Source: a virus. From it: 64,000 nt of DNA. The stretch spans positions 19,395-83,394 of IMG/VR virus record IMGVR_UViG_3300019751_000003; one strand, 5' to 3'. Positions 46,914 to 52,874 of the stretch are shown here, one piece after another. Both the position numbers and the translations under genes were made by a program. Each line of letters begins with the position of its first letter. The first letter of the stretch is position 1. The notes under the pieces are model-generated. The model was not told the DNA's origin. It did not search any database and saw nothing but the letters and a program-made list of their open reading frames with translations.

Positions 46914-46943
46914 AATATACGAAAATTATTTTACAATTCCAAA
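46914..46943 (-). promoter_or_regulatory. Putative host-type promoter of uvsE
   Basis: TTTGG (46943-46939) and TATATT (46919-46914) with the common 24-base spacing lie 24 bases before the uvsE start. Confidence 0.6.
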
Positions 46944-46944
46944 T

Positions 46945-47391
46945 TTAAAAGTTACCATCTGCAACTTGAAAACAAGTAATACCATTTGCTCTCCACATAT
47001 CGACAACTTTGTTTCTATCATCGAAGGTACATAGAACATTGTCTTTACCAATATCGTTTAACCAATCTTGTTTTAAGATATCATCGGGAGTAAAATCCTT
47101 CAAAGGTCTCATAAACAATCTGCTCCAAGGAACTTTGTGTTTGTTTAACCACGACTTGGTAGTGTGAATAGTACCTTTACTTCTACCACTAAAGATAATA
47201 ATCTTGTGGTCAGTAGACGCCAACATCTGTGCCATCTTTATAACAGGTATATTAGGTTTATCTAAATTTATATTTTTTGGGTCAAAGAATTTATCCCAAT
47301 CCATTTTTCCATTTGGTTTAGTAGATATCTTTCTTCTATCATCGATAAGAGCGAGAGTACCATCTAAATCAAAAATTACTATGTTCTTCAT
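46945..47391 (-). CDS. HAD-family phosphatase (polynucleotide-kinase 3'-phosphatase-like)
   Basis: The 148-residue protein has the HAD motifs: motif I FDLDGTLA (D8, D10), motif II IIFSGRS, and motif IV CTFDDRNKVVDMW. The arrangement, with WDKFFDPKNI after motif I and SWLNKHKVPWSRLFMRP after motif II, resembles the phosphatase domain of T4 PseT (Pnkp), without its kinase domain. It could remove 3' phosphates from damaged DNA or RNA, fitting the adjacent uvsE. The gene follows an intrinsic terminator, so it probably begins a new transcript; a weak promoter (TATCTTTA box) lies at 47413-47442. Confidence 0.8.
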   Translation of the reverse strand: MKNIVIFDLDGTLALIDDRRKISTKPNGKMDWDKFFDPKNINLDKPNIPVIKMAQMLASTDHKIIIFSGRSKGTIHTTKSWLNKHKVPWSRLFMRPLKDFTPDDILKQDWLNDIGKDNVLCTFDDRNKVVDMWRANGITCFQVADGNF

Positions 47392-47412
47392 ACTATTAAA
47401 CTTTACATAGTA

Positions 47413-47442
47413 AAGATAATAAAAAAAGGGGACTCTGGCAAG
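47413..47442 (-). promoter_or_regulatory. Weak promoter candidate of the HAD gene
   Basis: TATCTTTA on the minus strand (47418-47413 core) matches other -7 boxes here. The -33 position reads CTTGC, not TTTGG, and lies inside the terminator hairpin. Confidence 0.3.
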
Positions 47443-47447
47443 CCCCC
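47421..47447 (-). terminator. Rho-independent terminator after the Hsp20 operon
   Basis: On the minus strand, GGGGGCT-TGCCAG-AGTCCCC forms a seven-base-pair GC-rich stem (one G-U pair) with a 6-base loop, followed by seven Ts. It lies 16 bases downstream of the 67-residue gene. Confidence 0.85.
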
Positions 47448-47449
47448 TA

Positions 47450-47466
47450 TGTTAAGAAATTGTTAA
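47450..47466 (-). repeat. TTAACA-N5-TTAACA direct repeat (copy 1)
   Basis: The minus strand reads TTAACAATTTCTTAACA, starting within the stop codon of the 67-residue gene and running up to the terminator stem. The same 17-base element occurs at 52858, 55075 and 55294. Confidence 0.7.
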
Positions 47467-47666
47467 ATCTCATCGTACTCTACATCTGTAACTTCTTGGA
47501 GAAAATAGAAGTAACCATCACTTCCTCTGAGTACCATATCGCAGTTTAGATATTCTTTCCATGTTTCCACAATCGGTCTTCTTTCTTCATGGATTTTTCG
47601 AATGATTAAATATAGCGTATCATTATGTTGTAACTTCTTATACCTAAACCACGAATATGCTGACAT
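47463..47666 (-). CDS. Small protein of unknown function
   Basis: The 67-residue protein (MSAYSWFRYKKLQ...) is rich in Tyr, Arg and Glu, with a central LIIRKIHEERRPIVETWKEY helix and a beta-like end (YFYFLQEVTDVEYDEI). No signal or membrane segment is visible. It lies 5 bases after the Hsp20 stop and precedes the terminator, so it is the last gene of that transcript. The family is not recognised. Confidence 0.55.
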   Translation of the reverse strand: MSAYSWFRYKKLQHNDTLYLIIRKIHEERRPIVETWKEYLNCDMVLRGSDGYFYFLQEVTDVEYDEI

Positions 47667-47671
47667 CTAAA

Positions 47672-48022
47672 CTACTTAACTTTTACTGTAATATTCTTTG
47701 CTTTCCTATCTTCATACTTTGGAATCTCAATATTAAGAAGACCATCTTTACAAATGGCTGATGTAGAACCTAAGTCGAAGGACTCGTGAATCTTATATTT
47801 TCTTTCGAGTTTACGATTATCCTTTTCAGCTTTGATTAAAAGATATCGGTCTTCAGTTTTCACATCAACATCCTTGTTTGATAGTCCAGGAACTTCCAAC
47901 TCAATTTTCAAAACATCATCCTTAATCCAAGATGTTGGTGTTGAAATACTTCTTGCCTCGGTGTCCCAATTTAACATTGAATCCATAACAGTATCAAAAT
48001 TGCTATAAAATAAATTTGTCAT
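47672..48022 (-). CDS. Small heat-shock protein (Hsp20/alpha-crystallin)
   Basis: The 116-residue protein is an ATP-independent holdase of the Hsp20 family. It shows the alpha-crystallin domain: DDVLKIELEVPGLSNKDVDV, LLIKAEKD, the ERKYKIHESFDLG strand and the ending CKDGLLNIEIPK. The classical C-terminal I-x-I anchor is replaced by ITVKVK. Hsp20 is common in T4-like marine phages and probably protects phage scaffolding proteins. The 135-base region upstream has repeats and a palindrome, described separately, rather than a standard promoter. Confidence 0.93.
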   Translation of the reverse strand: MTNLFYSNFDTVMDSMLNWDTEARSISTPTSWIKDDVLKIELEVPGLSNKDVDVKTEDRYLLIKAEKDNRKLERKYKIHESFDLGSTSAICKDGLLNIEIPKYEDRKAKNITVKVK

Positions 48023-48088
48023 AATAACCTTTTTTTAATTAAACATTAATTTCTTTGATTATTATAGTACCAATTGTGTACCATTCCA

Positions 48089-48130
48089 TTTTGTAAGGGT
48101 ATAGTATGACATTATGTCAGTTTTGTAAGG
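48089..48130. repeat. Repeats and palindrome upstream of hsp20
   Basis: Two TTTTGTAAGG copies (48089-48099 with an extra G, and 48121-48130) flank a 13-base palindrome TGACATTATGTCA (48107-48119). The region between 48023 and 48157 has no gene and looks regulatory. Confidence 0.6.
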
Positions 48131-48157
48131 TTATATACTGACACTACTGACACCTTG

Positions 48158-48544
48158 TCAATTTAAGGATATAGCTGGTCCTTGTTTTATGACACGATAC
48201 TTTCTTGTGTCCTGGAAACTCTCTTCGAGTTCTAACATTAAACCATCCATTTGAAACATTCGGATAGTTTCATTCATCAACTTTTCATTATCACAAGTTA
48301 TCCAAAGAGAATCTAAATCAAGTATAACACTAACCTTTGTAGTTTTTGGTTTGTCTTCGGTCTCTGGAGTGAATTCGAACATAGGTTCATCGAAATCCCC
48401 ATCTTCGAAATCATCGTCCTCAAGTTCACCAAAAAGGTAGTCATGCATATAATAGACTTTCGTCATATCATCTAAACTCATGAAGTAATTAAATTCTGGC
48501 TCGTCCCATTCCATGATACTCCTTTTATTATAAGTATGACTCAT
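48158..48544 (-). CDS. Acidic small protein of unknown function
   Basis: The 128-residue protein is acidic, with a central run LEDDDFEDGDFDEPMFEF. A C-terminal domain with KVSVILDLDSLWITCDNE and KLMNETIRMFQMDGLMLELEE follows, a beta-alpha layout. The start at 48544 is preferred because its ATGA overlaps the upstream stop by 4 bases; a Met five codons upstream would give a longer overlap. An acidic protein of this kind could be a DNA mimic, but nothing else supports that. It is the gene before the hsp20 regulatory region. Confidence 0.55.
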   Translation of the reverse strand: MSHTYNKRSIMEWDEPEFNYFMSLDDMTKVYYMHDYLFGELEDDDFEDGDFDEPMFEFTPETEDKPKTTKVSVILDLDSLWITCDNEKLMNETIRMFQMDGLMLELEESFQDTRKYRVIKQGPAISLN

Positions 48545-48966
48545 GGTTTGTCTTTCCACAATTTATTTAGATATTCTAAACCTTCTTTATTGATAATCGT
48601 ATTATCTGCTTTTATGAAATCAATGTAGATATCAATTATGGTTTGTACAAACTCGCTGGTAAACCTATCCTTCATCTGGTTAAGTTTTGCCCCCATATTA
48701 ACAACATAGTTAGTATCAGGCGCCTGCTCTGAGTCTATAAGAGAATGAATCTTATTTTTAGCGATTGTGTAGTAGGGTTCTTTTTTAGCGACAACAACAT
48801 CTCTAACCGATGCGACATAGGTTTCAAGGTCAGACCTCTCACCAAGCGTATCATCTGCCAACATATCAAATATGTCGGGTGACGCGAAGTTCAAGTAATA
48901 CTTGTCGTGCCTACGAGACCTCATAATCCAGTCGTCATAATCTTCAGTTAAATGCCTATCATTCAC
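48541..48966 (-). CDS. Unknown helical protein
   Basis: The 141-residue protein begins with an acidic segment (RHLTEDYDDWIMRSRRHDKYY) and continues helical (LETYVASVRDVVVAKKEPYY, then TSEFVQTIIDIYIDFIK). There are no recognised motifs. It sits in the small early-gene array, 12 bases from its upstream neighbour and overlapping the next gene by 4 bases. Confidence 0.55.
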   Translation of the reverse strand: MNDRHLTEDYDDWIMRSRRHDKYYLNFASPDIFDMLADDTLGERSDLETYVASVRDVVVAKKEPYYTIAKNKIHSLIDSEQAPDTNYVVNMGAKLNQMKDRFTSEFVQTIIDIYIDFIKADNTIINKEGLEYLNKLWKDKP

Positions 48967-48978
48967 TAATAAAAGATT

Positions 48979-49275
48979 TTATAATCCTAATCTATATTTT
49001 TTCTTCGACAACTCAACTGCCTCAAAACAAGTCATGGCTAATTTATTTAACTCGGCCATTGTTACTTCAAATTCCTTATTGTCTATCTGAATGTAACCTA
49101 CCTTAGTAGCTCCATGTGGGTGATTTGAGAAATCAAATTGTTCGTGTACACGAAAATCTAAAGTGTTGTAGATATTTCCGTACTTCTTTTCGTTTCGTTC
49201 CTGTCTTTCTTGAGGAACTCCAAATGAGTGGTTTACATTACCATGCCTCACTTTGGTCTTATTATACTTTTTCAT
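48979..49275 (-). CDS. Unknown small protein
   Basis: The 98-residue protein has a basic His/Asn-rich start (KTKVRHGNVNHSFGVPQERQ) and a central FRVHEQFDFSNHPHGATKVGYI segment. The end is a helix with MAELNKLAMTCFEAVELSKK. No family is recognised. It is followed by a 12-base gap to the next gene, and a 55-base gap without features separates it from the upstream gene. Confidence 0.5.
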   Translation of the reverse strand: MKKYNKTKVRHGNVNHSFGVPQERQERNEKKYGNIYNTLDFRVHEQFDFSNHPHGATKVGYIQIDNKEFEVTMAELNKLAMTCFEAVELSKKKYRLGL

Positions 49276-49330
49276 AAGTAACTAATTGTTGGTTATATAC
49301 CAATAAATAGTTTTCTCAATACTAATAAAG

Positions 49331-49633
49331 TTAATTTTTCTTACGATTTCTTCGAGAAATTCTATCAAACTTTTTTTCATCGAATTTCATGTCTTGTTTA
49401 AGTGGGTGTGTTCTGTTAAAATGTTGTTCTATCTGACAAGACCTACTTGCCCAATACCATGCATCGTACACCTTCGATTGTGGTGGGATAAATAACTCCT
49501 CACCCACCACAGTACCAATACCACTCGATATGTAAAACATACCACTTGAATTCATTTGAACCTTTGCGTTAGGATACTTCTTCCTAACTTTTCTTTGGAA
49601 TGACTTAAACTTCCTCGTCTGAACTTTGTCCAT
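49331..49633 (-). CDS. Small basic protein of unknown function
   Basis: The 100-residue strongly basic protein has an N-terminal KFKSFQRKVRKKYPNAKVQ helix-strand. A middle with GMFYISSGIGTVVGEELFIP and YDAWYWASRSC follows, then a basic end RISRRNRKKN. The charge suggests nucleic-acid contact. It overlaps the stop of the upstream gene by 29 bases. Confidence 0.5.
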   Translation of the reverse strand: MDKVQTRKFKSFQRKVRKKYPNAKVQMNSSGMFYISSGIGTVVGEELFIPPQSKVYDAWYWASRSCQIEQHFNRTHPLKQDMKFDEKKFDRISRRNRKKN

Positions 49634-49844
49634 TTACTTTGTTTTTTAAATTCTTAGTAAGACCTTTATGAATATGGCAGGTTGACAATTCCTTATTTAC
49701 AGAACATCTGTCAACCTTCTTACCATTTTCAAGGAGTACTTCATATACCAAACCTCGTTTTAGTTTAGTTCGTTTCGTCACCATTCCAACTCTAAAGTGG
49801 CCGTTTACTTTTAATATAACACTATCTCCTTTTTCGAATACCAT
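49605..49844 (-). CDS. Small beta-barrel-like protein
   Basis: The 79-residue protein starts FEKGDSVILKVNGHFRVGMV and continues VYEVLLENGKKVD, a strand pattern like small SH3/KOW or Tudor-type barrels. A Cys/His cluster (CSVNKELSTCHIH) in the second half might bind a metal. It overlaps the neighbouring gene upstream by one base (TAATG). The function is unknown. Confidence 0.5.
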   Translation of the reverse strand: MVFEKGDSVILKVNGHFRVGMVTKRTKLKRGLVYEVLLENGKKVDRCSVNKELSTCHIHKGLTKNLKNKVNGQSSDEEV

Positions 49845-50044
49845 TACTTTATAACCTTAATTATTTTTGTTTCAATTACAGAACCAACTTCGAATTCAAT
49901 TCCTGAACCTTCGAAATCCTTTGTAACTTTCACCTCTGCGTCTGTAACAGACACTGCGTTAACAACATATTGTTCAGTTAACTTTTTCACTTTACCTTTG
50001 TCATCTGTGTGATGTACTTTTACTTTTGCGATGTAATACTTCAT
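49844..50044 (-). CDS. DUF4494-like small protein
   Basis: The 66-residue protein reads MKYYIAKVKVHHTDDKGKVK, then EQYVVNAVSVTDAEVKV, ending FEVGSVIETKIIKVIK. This matches my recollection of the DUF4494 family, which occurs mostly in Bacteroidota and their mobile elements. If correct, it supports the host assignment. The biochemical function is not known. Confidence 0.55.
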   Translation of the reverse strand: MKYYIAKVKVHHTDDKGKVKKLTEQYVVNAVSVTDAEVKVTKDFEGSGIEFEVGSVIETKIIKVIK

Positions 50045-50053
50045 AATTTAATT

Positions 50054-50272
50054 TTAATTGTTTAACATATTATCTAATTCTTGTTCATCAACAAGTTTAT
50101 ATTCCCCATTTGGATTTGCCGAATGGGCGTCTTCATATATAGTGTGGTAGAAACTCACGAAGTGTCCTTCACCGATATCTACCTTTCCTGCAGGTATCAC
50201 TACATACCCATAGTTTTCCCCCTGGTCTTGCCAATACTTAGCATCCCTTGGGAATTCATTTAATTTTGCCAT
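50054..50272 (-). CDS. Unknown small protein
   Basis: The 72-residue acidic protein contains YWQDQGENYGYVVIPAGKVD and FVSFYHTIYEDAHSANPNGE segments and an acidic helical end. No family is recognised. It overlaps the end of the upstream gene by 17 bases and is followed by a 9-base gap. Confidence 0.5.
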   Translation of the reverse strand: MAKLNEFPRDAKYWQDQGENYGYVVIPAGKVDIGEGHFVSFYHTIYEDAHSANPNGEYKLVDEQELDNMLNN

Positions 50273-50603
50273 TTTTCATTTTATTAATTAATGTTTCTAA
50301 ATCTCTACCTTTATCGGTAGTCTTGTATGCCAGTTTGCCATCTTCATTGACTACCATACTAACCAATCCCTTATCTACTAAGTTGGACAATGCCATATCA
50401 GTTTCGTATCTTTGATATAATTGGTATGCGTCCACAATAACTTCAGAAAGAAAATCTTGTGACTGCGATGTTTTTAAACCTTGTTTGATATAGTCTGCGA
50501 ATGTATCCCAATCGTTTATATCAAAATTACCTTCCATAAGTTCTGAGACTATTGATGAGGTCATGTCTTTAAGTTCTGATTCACTCCATCTCATCTTGTT
50601 CAT
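50256..50603 (-). CDS. Unknown helical protein with winged-helix-like end
   Basis: The 115-residue protein begins with helices (SESELKDMTSSIVSELMEG, then DTFADYIKQGLKTSQSQDFL). The C-terminal part, LSNLVDKGLVSMVVNEDGKL followed by YKTTDKG, resembles the last helix and wing of a winged-helix DNA-binding domain. It could be a transcriptional regulator, though this is weak. The next Met (50594) is an alternative start; both overlap the upstream gene. Confidence 0.5.
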   Translation of the reverse strand: MNKMRWSESELKDMTSSIVSELMEGNFDINDWDTFADYIKQGLKTSQSQDFLSEVIVDAYQLYQRYETDMALSNLVDKGLVSMVVNEDGKLAYKTTDKGRDLETLINKMKNGKIK

Positions 50604-50769
50604 CTTTAAATTCTACTAAACTATCTAAATAATCCATTGAGTCAGAACTGCCTATTAGACAATCCACCTTCGGTCCGTTGTATCTATTCAACACCGACTC
50701 GGCGCCCCAATCTTCAACCATCTTTTTAAGTTCTTGTATGGTTGGTAAATGTACTTTATTAAATCCCAT
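50581..50769 (-). CDS. Small acidic protein of unknown function
   Basis: The 62-residue product MGFNKVHLPTIQELKKMVED... has a central WGAESVLNRYNGPKVDCLIG and an acidic end (FKDEQDEME). I chose the start at 50769 because an upstream Met at 50874 would extend 105 bases into the preceding gene in another frame, whereas this start overlaps it by only 11 bases. The function is unknown. Confidence 0.5.
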   Translation of the reverse strand: MGFNKVHLPTIQELKKMVEDWGAESVLNRYNGPKVDCLIGSSDSMDYLDSLVEFKDEQDEME

Positions 50770-51040
50770 CTTTATTTTTTTTATCCCAAAAATGTTTCTC
50801 GTTTTCTTTTCCCATCTTCTTGATTGAATCCCATTTCTTTTTATCAATAGTGTCACCTCTAAGTGATGCGTCAAGGAAACTTATCTTTTTTAATTCATGT
50901 GAATTTAAAGGTCGACTTTTTGTTTTTAGATACGCTGATTTTGAATCAAGATATTCTAAGAACCAATCGAAATTATGTTGAGCCATCTTGTCAAGTTCTT
51001 TATCCGTAAGAGGATTTTCAGGGTCGTACTTTGTAGTCAT
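50759..51040 (-). CDS. Unknown small charged protein
   Basis: The 93-residue protein starts TTKYDPENPLTDKELDKMAQ and continues FDWFLEYLDSKSAYLKTKS, with a Lys-rich C terminus (EKHFWDKKNKDGI). It has its own host-type promoter at 51048-51077 and so heads the small early-gene array running to 47463. No family is recognised. Confidence 0.55.
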   Translation of the reverse strand: MTTKYDPENPLTDKELDKMAQHNFDWFLEYLDSKSAYLKTKSRPLNSHELKKISFLDASLRGDTIDKKKWDSIKKMGKENEKHFWDKKNKDGI

Positions 51041-51047
51041 AACTTTA

Positions 51048-51077
51048 AATATACAAAAATTTTACTTATTTACCAAA
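51048..51077 (-). promoter_or_regulatory. Putative host-type promoter of the small early-gene array
   Basis: TTTGG (51077-51073) and TATATT (51053-51048) with the 24-base spacing lie 8 bases before the start at 51040, so the mRNA would be nearly leaderless. The -33 box is within the end of the upstream gene. Confidence 0.55.
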
Positions 51078-51508
51078 CTTTGTCTGTTCAATTTTTCGAT
51101 GAGGTAAAACTCATAGACTTGTTCTGCGTCCATCAATCTACTCTTCATAACCTTATCCCAAAGACAAAATCCAAATTCTTTTTCTAATTCCTTTTTAAGA
51201 AGGTCTAATGTTTTTATTTCATCACGATGACCTTCCTCATCTAATTTATTTGCTCGGACATTTTTCATATAAGACTTTTGTCTAGCCTCATTTACATATC
51301 CCCAATAGTCATCTGAATTTGGATTCTTATAGTAACCTTCCATTACCTCATCGTAAATGGCAGAGGCCAGCTTTCTTGCTGCCTCTGCCTCTGAGTAATA
51401 ATAAGAGTAATCGAAATCACCATTGTTAATTTTTTCTATCAAGGGTTGTTTTACTGATAGTTTTTTCTTCCTACCATTTGTCCACCATCTAAATTTGTTA
51501 TATCCCAT
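51062..51508 (-). CDS. Unknown protein downstream of the MoxR-type ATPase
   Basis: The 148-residue protein begins with a Trp/Arg-rich stretch (GYNKFRWWTNGRKKKLSVKQ). A helical region follows (YSEAEAARKLASAIYDEVME and GHRDEIKTLDLLKKELEKEF). The end includes CLWDKVMKSRLMDAEQVYEF. It is separated from the ATPase gene by 3 bases, so it may be a third component of the ATPase/VWA unit, but there is no direct evidence. Confidence 0.55.
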   Translation of the reverse strand: MGYNKFRWWTNGRKKKLSVKQPLIEKINNGDFDYSYYYSEAEAARKLASAIYDEVMEGYYKNPNSDDYWGYVNEARQKSYMKNVRANKLDEEGHRDEIKTLDLLKKELEKEFGFCLWDKVMKSRLMDAEQVYEFYLIEKLNRQSLVNK

Positions 51509-51511
51509 ATC

Positions 51512-52774
51512 TTAGTAAGGAGCTTCTACTTCATCAGTATTAAACAAATCTTCATTCTCTGGAACCTCACCCAAAAACTTTTGGATGAATTGTTTCATAT
51601 AAACTCTTTCAGACTGAGCCCCACCACTTTGGTCAAACATTGGGTAGATAGTAATCTCAGCAGCTTCACCTAATTCGAAACCATCATAGAGTAGAGAACC
51701 AATCTCAACTGCCGTTCTCGTAGACAAGGCGTTACTTAACTTAGGAGTTTCTGACATCAAGTCAGCTCTTGTCATCGAAGTAATCTCAGCAACATTAGAC
51801 AAAATGTTTTCATCAACTGAAGGATACATCATTTGAAGAAGTTGAGTTTCCTCTTCGTGAGTTAGAGTGTCCATTTCGATAACAGTAAATCTGTCTAGCA
51901 TCGCTCTGTCAAGAGCTCTTGTAGCGGTGTACTCATTACCGATGTTAGCCGATGCGATGAAGGAAACACCCTCAGCGACTTTGACAACAGGAGCGTCAGC
52001 CGCCTCATCCAATCTCAAGTATCTTTGACCTTGGTCAAGAACCGTCATTAGAATGTTGTGAGCCTCAGGGTGAGCTCTCGTCAACTCATCAAGAATGATA
52101 ACAGTATTTGGTGTTTGAATCGCCTTAACAAAAGGTGAAGTGTTGAACACAGTACCTTGTTTGGAATCGAACTGAGTGTTACCAATCAGAGTTGTTCTTG
52201 GGTCTTGAGTAGAACCAAGGTTGATGATGAAGGTGTTGAAACCTTCGAGTGAATTAGCCGCTGCTTTAGCCGCCATAGTTTTACCACAACCGGCAGGGCC
52301 AGTCATCATAATGTTTTTACCTCTAAGAATGTTTCTTACCAAATACTTCCACTTTAGGGACTGCATGAATAACATCTTAGGTTTTAGACCTTCTGACTTT
52401 TCGTGAATGAAACTAAGAACATCAGAAGTCATCGCTTCAGTAGCGACAGAAACAGGTTCAGGTTTAGAATACTCAAGAGCGACAAGACCACCATTAGGAG
52501 CGGTGAAGTTACCAACTGGCTCAAGGTTTTCTTCTACCTTAGATGCCGGAACTCTTGTAAAGTCAATCTTACCATCAGTTAGTCTACCACTAACTCTAAC
52601 TTTGAACCCATACTTGTCGGGTCTTTTGAAGGATTGTCTTACCCTTTTGTAAAGGTTAGTACCTTCTTCATTGAACTCAGGAATCAAGAACTGCTTTCCT
52701 GCCGAATCTTCAAATAGAAACTTTCCATCTACTTGAACAATCTTTCCGAATACTGATTTTTGTGCTTTCATCAT
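51512..52774 (-). CDS. cobS: MoxR/CobS-type AAA+ ATPase
   Basis: The 420-residue AAA+ ATPase has Walker A GPAGCGKT (159-166), Walker B VIILDE (225-230), a sensor region SFIASANIGNEY (about 271-282) and an arginine-finger region ALDRAMLDRF. The first 110 residues form a separate beta-rich domain (VRVSGRLTDGKIDFTRV). Such ATPases are annotated as CobS in T4-like marine phages and work with VWA proteins as MoxR-type remodelling chaperones or metal-insertion machines. The VWA/CobT-like partner is the gene immediately upstream. It has its own host-type promoter. Confidence 0.88.
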   Translation of the reverse strand: MMKAQKSVFGKIVQVDGKFLFEDSAGKQFLIPEFNEEGTNLYKRVRQSFKRPDKYGFKVRVSGRLTDGKIDFTRVPASKVEENLEPVGNFTAPNGGLVALEYSKPEPVSVATEAMTSDVLSFIHEKSEGLKPKMLFMQSLKWKYLVRNILRGKNIMMTGPAGCGKTMAAKAAANSLEGFNTFIINLGSTQDPRTTLIGNTQFDSKQGTVFNTSPFVKAIQTPNTVIILDELTRAHPEAHNILMTVLDQGQRYLRLDEAADAPVVKVAEGVSFIASANIGNEYTATRALDRAMLDRFTVIEMDTLTHEEETQLLQMMYPSVDENILSNVAEITSMTRADLMSETPKLSNALSTRTAVEIGSLLYDGFELGEAAEITIYPMFDQSGGAQSERVYMKQFIQKFLGEVPENEDLFNTDEVEAPY

Positions 52775-52820
52775 TTTTACTTTTTAATTATTAATTACTC
52801 TTATTACTTATTACTCTACT

Positions 52821-52850
52821 AAAGTACGACATTAATTTGACAATTCCAAA
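52821..52850 (-). promoter_or_regulatory. Putative host-type promoter of the AAA+ ATPase gene
   Basis: TTTGG (52850-52846) and TACTTT (52826-52821) are separated by the standard 24 bases. A TTAACA-N5-TTAACA element lies immediately upstream. Confidence 0.6.
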
Positions 52851-52857
52851 TTTCTAA

Positions 52858-52874
52858 TGTTAAGAAATTGTTAA
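52858..52874 (-). repeat. TTAACA-N5-TTAACA direct repeat (copy 2)
   Basis: The minus strand reads TTAACAATTTCTTAACA. It includes the stop codon of the VWA gene and lies just upstream of the AAA+ promoter. With flanking bases (52849-52869) it can also form an AATTTCT/AGAAATT hairpin. Confidence 0.75.
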
